Shown: positions 1-7,815 of the stretch, in pieces | Numbering within the stretch: position 1 is the stretch's first letter | Layout of the letters: every line of letters begins with the position of its first letter | Assembly: GCA_964415045.1 (NCBI GenBank) | Contig: CAYPZL010000029.1 | Location: 1 to 37,969, forward strand | Direction: 5' to 3' | DNA: 37,969 bases | DNA from: CAYPZL01 sp964415045 | GTDB taxonomy: Bacteria > Planctomycetota > Phycisphaerae > Sedimentisphaerales > Anaerobacaceae | Translations under genes and position numbers: made by a program | The notes under the pieces: generated by a model | What the model was told of the DNA's origin: nothing | Database searches by the model: none | The model's input: only the letters and a program-made list of their open reading frames with translations

Positions 1-172
1 TCAATCCTGTTCCCCACGCCCCAGACCAATCGAAAAAGTCAGTCAACTTGAGTACATAGGTAAAAGGTGGTTAGTAACACGTAATCGGCAACCCGTGGCT
101 TCTCAGTACTTATCAAGCGCCGTCCACCATTGCGGGTAGCTGGTATCGTGGGAATGCGGGAGGTCGTGTTTC

Positions 173-1123
173 ATGAGCAACAGCATCTTCTCTACATATT
201 GCGCGGGAGAAAACCGCGTCAGTGCTTCCATCCTGGCCGTACTTAGGTCTTTGTCTCTGGGCCGGTGCGAGAGGATCCTCGGTGCATTACTGGAACAATC
301 CGAATTTGAGCTCGTTCGCTTCCAGAACCAGCCGTCGAAGGGCAATGCCGGTGTCCCAGACGCAGAGATCAGCAGTAGTTTCCGCGTACTCATCGAAACC
401 AAGATCAAACCGAACGCCGTGAGACAGGCACAACTGTCTCGGCATGTGCAACGATTCAAAGATGGTAAGGAACAAATCCAAAGGCTGTTGGTACTTACGC
501 CGGATGTGAATTCGCCGAACGTCATCGAGCAAATGGGAGACCCTCGTATCGGATGGGCTTCCTTTGCAGCCTTGGATCAGGCCATCGAGGAGTTGCTTGC
601 AGACAAGGACGAGGTGGTCTCCGAGCGGGAAGCGTTCTTGCTGCGCGAGCTTCAGAGCATGCTGGAGGAGGACGAGTTGATCCGTCCCTCGAAAGACACC
701 CTGGTCATTCCTGGCAGAGATGCATGGCCGGAGTACAATGATTTTCATGCCTATGTCTGCCAGCCGAGAAGGTCTTTTCGACACGTCAGTCACATTGCCT
801 TCTACACTAAGAATGCAATTCATGAGCTTGTTCCCAAAATTCTCGAGTCGCACGAGTATGTTGAAATGACGCGAGGAACATACAGTGGACGATTGCAGGA
901 ACTGGTCGAGTATCTCCTGGAGCGAGGACTGAGAGTTGAAGACAAGCCGTACAAGGTTGTCTTCCTGACTCATCCCGATGACGATCGCACGGTACGCTTG
1001 GAGAGGCCGATAGAAAACGATCTGAAATCTACAACTGGACGAAGCACGGCCTTCACTCAGAACCAACGCTATGTCAGCCTCACGGAATTGAAGAAGGCGC
1101 AGAGGACGTCCGATCTGATATGA
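173..1123 (+). CDS. PD-(D/E)xK nuclease-like protein
   Basis: The 316-residue product carries a PD-(D/E)xK-type core: GVPDAEI near residues 60-66 followed after a short strand by LIETKIK near residues 73-79, which supplies the D...ExK triad. An N-terminal helical stretch (SIFSTYCAGENRVSASIL) precedes it. The C-terminal half (about 170-316) is mixed alpha/beta and I do not recognise it. No helicase, methylase or specificity partner is adjacent, so a defence or repair role is inference. The start is supported by GGGAGG at 158-163, nine bases before the ATG. Base composition is visibly less GC-rich than the downstream genes and codon choice is more mixed, which suggests lateral acquisition. The nuclease fold is a motif-level call only. 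Confidence 0.75.
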   Translation: MSNSIFSTYCAGENRVSASILAVLRSLSLGRCERILGALLEQSEFELVRFQNQPSKGNAGVPDAEISSSFRVLIETKIKPNAVRQAQLSRHVQRFKDGKEQIQRLLVLTPDVNSPNVIEQMGDPRIGWASFAALDQAIEELLADKDEVVSEREAFLLRELQSMLEEDELIRPSKDTLVIPGRDAWPEYNDFHAYVCQPRRSFRHVSHIAFYTKNAIHELVPKILESHEYVEMTRGTYSGRLQELVEYLLERGLRVEDKPYKVVFLTHPDDDRTVRLERPIENDLKSTTGRSTAFTQNQRYVSLTELKKAQRTSDLI

Positions 1124-1305
1124 GGGTGCCGTAGGAACAGCCGCAGAGCCTATTCGCTGTGGCAGGAAGAGGGAGCACAAGCGATCGGGCTGTGATATTC
1201 AAATCGTTGATCCCTGTAGTTGCCCGGAAGAAATCGGTGGTAGCACATCACTATGCGCGCTGTTAGTGCCAGGAAAGACATCAACGCACAGTTCGCCTTC
1301 CCGGA

Positions 1306-1476
1306 TCAGGCTACGTCGCGGTCGGGGAGTTTTCTTGGCGGGTAGGAGACCACCTTGGCCGAGGAGGCGTTTTGTACTTCGATCAGGTGACGAGCGAGGG
1401 AATCCCAGTCGTTGCCGTGTTCGGCCTCGATCTTCTTTCGCGCCCGGCGGACTTCTTCGACGATCGGATCTTTCAT
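1306..1476 (-). CDS. Small conserved protein (56 aa), antitoxin-like
   Basis: A 56-codon ORF begins with ATG at 1476-1474 behind a GAGGGAG ribosome site and ends at TGA 1308-1306. The product starts MKDPIVEEVRRARKKIEAEH and ends with a basic SYPPRKLPDRDVA tail. The pattern of DPIVEEVR at the start, a charged helix, HGNDWDSLARHL in the middle and a PPR-type end matches, from memory, a widespread family of tiny proteins in cyanobacteria and planctomycetes that often sit near toxin-antitoxin loci. No toxin partner is visible next to it. A possible -35 (TTGACA, minus strand, 1539-1534) lies about 60 bases upstream, with a poor -10. The real gene status is fairly secure; the antitoxin idea is inference. 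Confidence 0.7.
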   Translation of the reverse strand: MKDPIVEEVRRARKKIEAEHGNDWDSLARHLIEVQNASSAKVVSYPPRKLPDRDVA

Positions 1477-1906
1477 GGCAAATCTCCCTCAAGGAGCTCT
1501 TCCGGCGTGCATTGCCCACATCCCCGACAGAATTGTCAAGATCGCAAGGCCGGCAAGTGAAGGAATTGAAAAGGAGGCGGGCAGTAGGTTTCCTGGCCCC
1601 TTTGATTTCGCCCGTATTCACCGCTCTGGGTGCCCGGCCCTTTCCGATGCCGGCGCCGGGCCGGGGCTTGGGTGACTCTCTTCGGTCTCTTAGGCCGGAT
1701 GGATACCGGGCGATGATCGTGCAATCCGCATTATGGGGCTTGGTCTGCGTGCCGCCGCTGCGCGCGAGGCCGCTGCGACCAATAAACATCGGCGCCGCTG
1801 TGTTTCTTTGCCCTGGCATGGCCTCAAAACCGGCTCTGCCGGCGCCAAAACAATCCTAACGAAAAGATAAGCGCTTCCTAACGCAGGGACCGGGCCCCGA
1901 ATGCCG
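1477..1906. other. Intergenic stretch without a convincing gene
   Basis: About 430 bases separate the 56-codon gene from the phosphoesterase leader. The overlapping open frames on both strands are low-complexity, Arg/Pro-rich translations without domains. I see one GC-rich hairpin (CCGGC-TCT-GCCGG near 1830-1842), followed on the minus strand by TTTTG, and a direct repeat CCTAACG near 1855-1861 and 1877-1883. Nothing else is supported. Confidence 0.5.
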
Positions 1907-1946
1907 ATATCTCCCGTGAGGGTATTCGTACCCCGACAGGAGATAT
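1907..1946 (+). promoter_or_regulatory. Leader hairpin sequestering the ribosome site of the phosphoesterase gene
   Basis: ATATCTCC (1907-1914) pairs perfectly with GGAGATAT (1939-1946). The inner stem GGGTA/TACCC (1920-1924 with 1929-1933) is capped by a TTCG tetraloop, and two further pairs lie between the stems. The 3' arm contains the AGGAGA ribosome site (1938-1943) and the first possible ATG (1945), so folding would hide the initiation region. This is direct sequence reading; regulation by temperature, ligand or a protein is inference. Confidence 0.6.
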
Positions 1947-1950
1947 GGTG

Positions 1951-2883
1951 ATGAAGAGTATTCTTGAAGACACCGGCGCTATCGAACCAAACACCGGCCA
2001 CCGACAAGGACTGAGCCGGCGGAGATTTCTCCAGGCCGCCCTGGCCTTTGCCGGGGGCGCCGTGGCGTTGCAGCCTCGCCTGAGCCTCGGCGCCGAGCCC
2101 GTCGATCTGGCCCGCTGGGCCTTTCTCTCGGACACGCACATCGCGGCCAACCCGAAGAACCGCTACCGCGGCTTCTATCCCTACCGCAACCTGCAAGAGA
2201 TCGTGACGCAGATCACCTCGGATTTGCCCGAGGGGCTTCTGGTCACCGGCGACCTGGCGCGGCTGACGGGCCGGGCCGGGGACTACGAGAACTTCCAAGA
2301 GCTGCTCGCCCCCATCACCGAGCAGCGCCCGGCCTACATGACCATCGGCAATCACGACAGCCGGCGCAACTTCCTCCGCGCGTTCGAGTACTTGGAGGAC
2401 GGCGCCTCGGCCAGTTGGCGCAAATACGTCATCGCCGCCGACACCGGGCCAGTCCGCCTGGTCCTGCTCGACTCGCTGCTCTTTAGCAACACGTCCTGGG
2501 GACTCGTCGGCGGCGCGCAGCGCACCTGGCTCAAGGACTACCTCCGCCGCTTCGACGACAAGCCGGCGATCCTCTTCCTGCACCACGACGTCGCGCCCGG
2601 CACCTCGCTGCTCGACGTCAACCGGCTCTGGGACATCATCGTGCCGGCCCGCCAGGTCAAGGCCCTCGTGCACGGACACTCCCACCGATTCGGCTTCGCG
2701 CGATTCGAAGGCATTCACGTCATCAACCTTCCCGCCACCGGATACAACCTCCACAACGGCGACCCCGTCGGCTGGATCGAAGCGCGCCTCACCCCCGAGG
2801 ACGGCCGGTTCGTCCTCCACTCCATCGGTGGCAACGCCAAGCTCGACGGCTACACCGCCACCCTGGGCTGGCGAACGTCGTAA
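1951..2883 (+). CDS. TAT-exported calcineurin-like metallophosphoesterase
   Basis: The 310-residue protein has a twin-arginine signal (LSRRRFLQAALAFAGG, residues 21-36) followed by a complete metallophosphoesterase motif set: D61-x-H63 in SDTHI, GD at 100-101, GNHD at 133-136, HH at 211-212 and GHSH at 242-245. These are the dinuclear metal ligands of the calcineurin-like family, so it probably hydrolyses a phosphate ester outside the cytoplasm; the substrate is unknown. I place the start at ATG 1951 because AGGAGA at 1938-1943 is correctly spaced for it, whereas ATG 1945 is only one base away and would add Met-Val. The ribosome site lies in a hairpin. The next gene downstream is an exported beta-galactosidase. 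Confidence 0.88.
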   Translation: MKSILEDTGAIEPNTGHRQGLSRRRFLQAALAFAGGAVALQPRLSLGAEPVDLARWAFLSDTHIAANPKNRYRGFYPYRNLQEIVTQITSDLPEGLLVTGDLARLTGRAGDYENFQELLAPITEQRPAYMTIGNHDSRRNFLRAFEYLEDGASASWRKYVIAADTGPVRLVLLDSLLFSNTSWGLVGGAQRTWLKDYLRRFDDKPAILFLHHDVAPGTSLLDVNRLWDIIVPARQVKALVHGHSHRFGFARFEGIHVINLPATGYNLHNGDPVGWIEARLTPEDGRFVLHSIGGNAKLDGYTATLGWRTS

Positions 2884-2884
2884 C

Positions 2885-2940
2885 GCGTGAAGTGTATCTC
2901 GTGAAGCGTGAAGCGTGTTCTTACAAGATACGCTCCACGC
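2885..2940. repeat. CGTGAAG repeat cluster with an imperfect dyad
   Basis: Immediately after the phosphoesterase stop, CGTGAAG occurs at 2886-2892, 2900-2906 and 2907-2913. GCGTGAAGTGTATC (2885-2898) is an imperfect inverted match, two mismatches, to GATACGCTCCACGC (2927-2940). The block could form a long hairpin and act as a terminator or be a dispersed intergenic repeat. No T-tract follows, so a classical intrinsic terminator is unlikely. Confidence 0.5.
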
Positions 2941-3100
2941 CCTCCTGCGCCCGTCGCAGTGAATCCTCTGAAAGGGCGCGTCGGGGTTGCCAAGGGCCGG
3001 CGGCGCTGGTATATGTGACCGGTGTGAATCGCGGGCAGCGCCGCACGCGCGCCCTGGTTCGTGATACGCCGCAAACCACCCTTTGCTGTGGAGAAGAACC

Positions 3101-6100
3101 ATGATGTCAAAGCTGATGCCCAGGTCCGTGACGTTGCTGAACGTGCTGCTTCTTTCGATTCTCCTCTGCTTGCTGGTCGCCCCGGCAGTCCGGGGCGACG
3201 AGGCCGCCGGACCCCTCGACTGGGAAAACGAACAGCTCCTCGGGCGCAACAAGGAGCCGGGGCACTGCACGCTCGTGCCCTATGGCGACGTGGACGCGGC
3301 CCGGCGCTGCCGGCGCGAGGCCTCGCGGTTCTTCCAGACGCTCAACGGCAACTGGCGTTTCCACTGGGCGAGCAAGCCGGCGGAGAGGCCGACGGACTTC
3401 TACAAGGACGACTACGACGTGAGCGGCTGGAACGAAATCCCCGTACCGGCCAACTGGCAGATGCACGGGTACGGCCGGCCCATCTACCTGAACATGCGCT
3501 ACCCCTACCCCGTGGATCCGCCCCGCATTCCGCACGACTACAATCCCGTCGGCTCCTACCGCCGGCAGTTCACGATCCCCGCCGCCTGGGACGGCCGGCG
3601 GATCTTCCTCCACTTCGACGGCGTCAAGAGCGCCTTCTACGTCTGGGTCAACGGCCGGCAGGTCGGCTACAGCCAGGACAGCATGCTGCCGGCCGAGTTC
3701 GATGTCACCGAGGTCCTGCGCCCGGGCCGCAACACGCTGGCGGTCGAGGTCTACCGCTGGTCCGACGGCAGCTACCTGGAAGACCAGGACATGTGGCGGC
3801 TCAGCGGCATTTACCGCAACGTTTATCTCTTTGCCGCACCGCAGGTCCACATCCGCGACTTCCACGTCCGCGCCACGCTCGACGAGCAATACGAAGAAGG
3901 AATCCTCATGGTCCGCCCCAAGCTCAGCAACTTTGCCGGTGTGGCCCTCGACGGCTGGAGCGTCCGGGGGCAACTGTACGATCGCGAAAATCAGGCCGTG
4001 CTGGAGGATCCGCTCGAGATCGACGCGGGGCGCATCGCCAACGAGCGTTATCCTCAGCGGGGCAACGTACGCTTCGGGCTGCTGCGCGGCGCGGTTCCCC
4101 ACGTCAAGAAATGGTCGGCCGAGACGCCTTATCTCTACACGCTGGTGCTGACGCTCCACGACGCCAAAGGCAAGCTCGTCGAGGCCGAGAGCTGCCGCGT
4201 CGGTTTCCGCACGGTCGAGATCAAGAACGGGCAGCTCCTCGTCAACGGCCGCTCGATCAAGCTCTTCGGCACGAACCGCCACGAGCACGACCCCGTCCAC
4301 GGCCGCGCCGTCCCGGTGATTCGCATGATCCAGGATATCAAGATCCTCAAGAGCCACAACCTCAACGCGGTGCGGACCTCGCACTACCCCGACGACCCGC
4401 GCTGGTACGACCTCTGCGACGAGTACGGCATCTACCTGATCGATGAGGCCAACCTCGAAACGCACGGCGTGGGCGGGCGGCTCTCCAACGTCGCGACATG
4501 GAGCGGCGCCTTCATGGAGCGCGCAATCCGCATGGTCGAGCGCGACAAGAACCATCCGTCGGTCATCTTCTGGTCGCTGGGCAACGAGAGCGGCTGGGGA
4601 CCGAACCACGCCGCCATGGCCGCCTGGATTCACGACTACGATCCGACGCGCCCGGTGCACTACGAAGGGGCGGCGATGCGCCCGCACGACCCGCGCGACG
4701 TCGATATGATCAGCCGCATGTACGCCCGCATCCCCGAGATCATCCGCCTGGCCACCGACCCCGGCGACGACCGACCCATGGTCCTCTGCGAGTACGCCCA
4801 CGCCATGGGCAACTCCGTCGGCAATCTCAAGGAGTACTGGGACGCCATCCGCGCGCACGAGCGCCTCATCGGCGGCTTCATCTGGGACTGGGCCGACCAG
4901 GGACTCCGCAAGATCTCCGACGACGGCAAGATGTTCTGGGCCTACGGCGGCGACTACGGCGACAATCCCAACGACGGCAACTTCTGCTGCAACGGCCTCG
5001 TCGGGCCCGACCGCAGGCCCAACCCCTCGCTCTACGAGGTCAAGAAGGTCTACCAGCGCATCCATGTCACGCCGGTGGACCTGCGCGCGGGCGTGGTCTC
5101 GGTGGAGAACGAATACGACTTCCTGGGCCTCGACTTCGTGAACGCTTCGTGGGAGCTCTCCTGCGACGGCCTCGTGATCCAGGACGGCAAGCTCGCCAAA
5201 CTGACCGTCGAACCGGGGCAAAAGCAGGAACTTTGCATCCCCTTCCGCAAGCCCGAGCTGCAACCGGGCGCCGAGTACTGGCTGAAGGTGACGTTCACCC
5301 TGGCCGAGGAGACGCCCTGGGCCCCGGCCGGCCACGTCGTCGCCTGGGACCAGTTCTCGATGCCGTTCGACGTGCCCGCCGCCCGGCCTGCGAAAGCAGG
5401 AGCGCCCGTGAAGCTCCGCGAGGCCGGCGACGCCTATACCGTCACCGGAGAGGATTTCAAAGTCACCGTGGGCAAGACCAGCGGCGCGATCGAATCGTTC
5501 GTATCGGGCGGCAAGGACCTACTGTGCGGCCCGCTCGTGCCGAACTTCTGGCGCCCGCCCATCGACAACGACAACGGCAACCGCATGCCCCAGCGCCTCG
5601 GCGCCTGGCGTAACGCGGGCCCGAAACGAACGGTCAAGACCGTCATGGCCGAGCAGGTCCACCCGCGCCTCGTCCGCATCACCGCCGAGGCCACGCTGCC
5701 GGTCGGCGACAATACGAAGTATCGCACGACCTACGACGTCCACGGCAACGGTGCCGTCGTCGTCGAGGCGAACGTGCGTCCGGGCGGCGGCAGAGTCCCC
5801 ATGCTGCCGCGCTTCGGCATGCAGATGACCGTGCCCGGACGCTATGCGACGGTGACCTGGCTGGGCCGGGGCCCGCACGAGACCTACTGGGACCGCAAGA
5901 CCGGCGCCGCGGTGGCGCTTTACTCGGAACCGGTGGAAGAGCAGATCCACCTCTACGTCCGGCCGCAGGAGAACGGTAACAAGACCGACGTCCGCTGGAT
6001 GATGTTGACCGACGACGACGGGGCCGGCCTGATGGCCGTCGGCGATCCGCTGCTCAGCGTCAGCGCCTGGCCGTTTAGCATGGAAGACCTGGAGAAGGCC

Positions 6101-6319
6101 ACGCACATCCACGAACTGCCCCGCCGCGACTTCGTCACCGTCAACCTCGACTACAAGCAGATGGGCGTCGGAGGCGACGATAGCTGGGGCGCCCGGCCGC
6201 ATCCCGAATACACCCTGCCGGCCAAGCCCTACACCTACCGCTTCCGCCTGCAACCCTACCACCCGGCAATGGGCGACGCCAAAACCCTCGCCCGCCAAAC
6301 GCTACCCGGGACGGAATGA
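3101..6319 (+). CDS. lacZ: Exported glycoside hydrolase family 2 beta-galactosidase (LacZ type)
   Basis: The 1072-residue protein starts with a Sec signal peptide (hydrophobic VLLLSILLCLLVAP, then a likely cut after VRG). It has the LacZ order: sugar-binding jelly roll, immunoglobulin-like domains, TIM barrel and a C-terminal small-chain domain. The acid/base is Glu496 in WSLGNESGWG and the nucleophile Glu564 in LCEYAHAMGNS; RTSHYPDDPRWYDLCDEYG and FIWDWADQG are further GH2 signatures. It should remove non-reducing beta-galactose, or a related sugar, from oligosaccharides in the periplasm or outside the cell. ATG 3101 follows GGAGAAG (3090-3096); ATG 3104 is equally possible, and an upstream in-frame ATG at 3083 lacks a ribosome site. 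Length is close to E. coli LacZ plus a signal peptide. Export suggests polysaccharide use rather than lactose uptake. Confidence 0.93.
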   Translation: MMSKLMPRSVTLLNVLLLSILLCLLVAPAVRGDEAAGPLDWENEQLLGRNKEPGHCTLVPYGDVDAARRCRREASRFFQTLNGNWRFHWASKPAERPTDFYKDDYDVSGWNEIPVPANWQMHGYGRPIYLNMRYPYPVDPPRIPHDYNPVGSYRRQFTIPAAWDGRRIFLHFDGVKSAFYVWVNGRQVGYSQDSMLPAEFDVTEVLRPGRNTLAVEVYRWSDGSYLEDQDMWRLSGIYRNVYLFAAPQVHIRDFHVRATLDEQYEEGILMVRPKLSNFAGVALDGWSVRGQLYDRENQAVLEDPLEIDAGRIANERYPQRGNVRFGLLRGAVPHVKKWSAETPYLYTLVLTLHDAKGKLVEAESCRVGFRTVEIKNGQLLVNGRSIKLFGTNRHEHDPVHGRAVPVIRMIQDIKILKSHNLNAVRTSHYPDDPRWYDLCDEYGIYLIDEANLETHGVGGRLSNVATWSGAFMERAIRMVERDKNHPSVIFWSLGNESGWGPNHAAMAAWIHDYDPTRPVHYEGAAMRPHDPRDVDMISRMYARIPEIIRLATDPGDDRPMVLCEYAHAMGNSVGNLKEYWDAIRAHERLIGGFIWDWADQGLRKISDDGKMFWAYGGDYGDNPNDGNFCCNGLVGPDRRPNPSLYEVKKVYQRIHVTPVDLRAGVVSVENEYDFLGLDFVNASWELSCDGLVIQDGKLAKLTVEPGQKQELCIPFRKPELQPGAEYWLKVTFTLAEETPWAPAGHVVAWDQFSMPFDVPAARPAKAGAPVKLREAGDAYTVTGEDFKVTVGKTSGAIESFVSGGKDLLCGPLVPNFWRPPIDNDNGNRMPQRLGAWRNAGPKRTVKTVMAEQVHPRLVRITAEATLPVGDNTKYRTTYDVHGNGAVVVEANVRPGGGRVPMLPRFGMQMTVPGRYATVTWLGRGPHETYWDRKTGAAVALYSEPVEEQIHLYVRPQENGNKTDVRWMMLTDDDGAGLMAVGDPLLSVSAWPFSMEDLEKATHIHELPRRDFVTVNLDYKQMGVGGDDSWGARPHPEYTLPAKPYTYRFRLQPYHPAMGDAKTLARQTLPGTE

Positions 6320-6539
6320 CGAAACCGCCGTCCGGGAAGAAAGGAAAACCGGAAACAAATCCCGGATTCCACGTCACCGTCCGGGACATGAAGAACCGGT
6401 AGCGGCAAAAGGGCCAACGCGCGGCCCGCGCGGATTCTGAGCGTACTGAACGGGGTTTGCGCGCCACCCGCCGGTCGGATGTAGAACGTGAGCGAGATTT
6501 GGGGTGGACAAGGAGCGGGGGCGACCGTACATACTCTGG

Positions 6540-7694
6540 ATGGACATTCGAGAACGCAAGAACATACTGGTTACATGTGGACCCGGGCTGCGGGATTATC
6601 TTGAGGCGGAGCTTGAGGACCTGGGGTTCGCGGTCGTAAGCACTCACGCCGGGGGAGTCGTTACGCGCGGGTCATTCATTGACTGTATGCGGCTGAATTA
6701 CTGCCTGCGCACGGCCTATAACGTTCTCTATCTTCTGCGGGAATTCAAGTGCGGCAGTACGGAATCGCTTTACAAGCAGGTCGGCATGGTGGCCTGGGAG
6801 AAGATCATCGACCCGAGCGAGCATCTCTGCGTGCTTTCGCACGTGGATACGTGGACCGTCTGCAACAGCATGTATCCGAACCTGAAGGTCAAGGATGCGA
6901 TTGTGGATCGCATCAGCAGGAAGACGGGCAGCCGGCCCCAAAGCGGGCCGGACCGGAGCGGCGTGGTGGTGAACTTGTTCTGGAAGCTGGACAAAGCGTG
7001 GGTCTATTTGAATACGTCCGGCGTCAAGCTCTCGGATCGCAGCTATCGCAAGATGCCCCATAAGGCCCCGCTTCGCGAGTCCCTGGCGGCCGGGATGATG
7101 ATGGCGACCGGCTATGACGGTTCTCAGAATCTGGTGCTGCCCATGTGCGGCAGCGGAACGCTTGCGATCGAGGCGACTTTGATGGCGATGAACAGGCCAC
7201 CGGGGGGGCTCCGGAGCAATTACGGGTTCAAGCATGTCAGGGTGTTTCAAGAAGGGCTTTGGGAGGAGATTCGCGCGGACGTTCGCAAGCGCCTGCGCCG
7301 GGATGGCGTTGCCGGGCGCGTCATCGCCACGGATATCGATGGGCAGGCGATCGAGGCGGCCAGGCAAAACGCGCGGACCGCGGGCGTCGATCATTTGATG
7401 GAGTTCGCCGTGTGCGATTTTGCCGACACGGAGGTACCGGCTGGTCGCGGGATCGTTGTAATGAATCCGGAGTACGGGCTTCGGCTCGGCGAATCGCGGG
7501 AGCTTCAGAGCAAGTATAAGCGGATCGGGGAGTTTCTTAAGCGGCGGTGCGCGGGGTATACGGCGTATATTCTCTCAGGTAATAAGAAGCTGACAAGTGC
7601 GCTCGGGCTCAAGGCCTCCCGGCGCATGGTCTTTTTCAACGGGAACATTGAGTGTCGTTTGTTGAAGTACGAGCTTTATAAGGGCAGCCGGTAG
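6540..7694 (+). CDS. THUMP-domain RNA methyltransferase (RlmL/Trm14-like)
   Basis: The product, 384 residues from ATG 6540, has an N-terminal ferredoxin-like/THUMP region that opens with the family pattern NILVTCGPGLRDYLEAEL. A Rossmann methyltransferase domain follows with the SAM motif LPMCGSGTLAIEA, an acidic motif II region (VIATDIDGQAIEAARQN) and NPEYGLRLGE as motif IV. RlmL relatives methylate guanine N2 in 23S rRNA, Trm14 relatives in tRNA; the exact target is uncertain. Motif IV normally reads NPPYG, and here the second proline is glutamate. A GTG at 6504 would add 12 residues, but neither start has a strong ribosome site, and family alignment favours 6540. Confidence 0.82.
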   Translation: MDIRERKNILVTCGPGLRDYLEAELEDLGFAVVSTHAGGVVTRGSFIDCMRLNYCLRTAYNVLYLLREFKCGSTESLYKQVGMVAWEKIIDPSEHLCVLSHVDTWTVCNSMYPNLKVKDAIVDRISRKTGSRPQSGPDRSGVVVNLFWKLDKAWVYLNTSGVKLSDRSYRKMPHKAPLRESLAAGMMMATGYDGSQNLVLPMCGSGTLAIEATLMAMNRPPGGLRSNYGFKHVRVFQEGLWEEIRADVRKRLRRDGVAGRVIATDIDGQAIEAARQNARTAGVDHLMEFAVCDFADTEVPAGRGIVVMNPEYGLRLGESRELQSKYKRIGEFLKRRCAGYTAYILSGNKKLTSALGLKASRRMVFFNGNIECRLLKYELYKGSR

Positions 7695-7736
7695 GCGGCC
7701 TGTGGCGCTATGCCAGCCCCGGACCGGTGAATGGCC

Positions 7737-7766
7737 TTGCCGGAAGGGGGCGGTTTTTGCTATAAG
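7737..7766 (+). promoter_or_regulatory. Candidate sigma-70-type promoter for recJ
   Basis: TTGCCG (7737-7742), an 18-base spacer and TATAAG (7761-7766), with TGC just before the -10 as an extended element. Transcription would start about 45 bases before the recJ ATG. This is a consensus match by eye. Confidence 0.5.
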
Positions 7767-7815
7767 GGGGCTTTGGAACGCTCTTTTGGAGCCAGGTACG
7801 GAGAGCAGGCCGCCG

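Noticed and set aside
1199..1859. About 200-codon frames on both strands
   Set aside because: Arg/Pro-rich, no domains; the 56-codon minus-strand gene with a ribosome site explains the only protein-like segment.
1690..3270. 526-codon minus-strand frame across the phosphoesterase and into the beta-galactosidase
   Set aside because: Spans two clear plus-strand genes and an intergenic repeat; no recognisable domain.
3107..5335. 742-codon open frame antisense to the beta-galactosidase
   Set aside because: Val/Asp/Ala/Arg-rich shadow of a GC-rich gene; the sense frame has all GH2 motifs.
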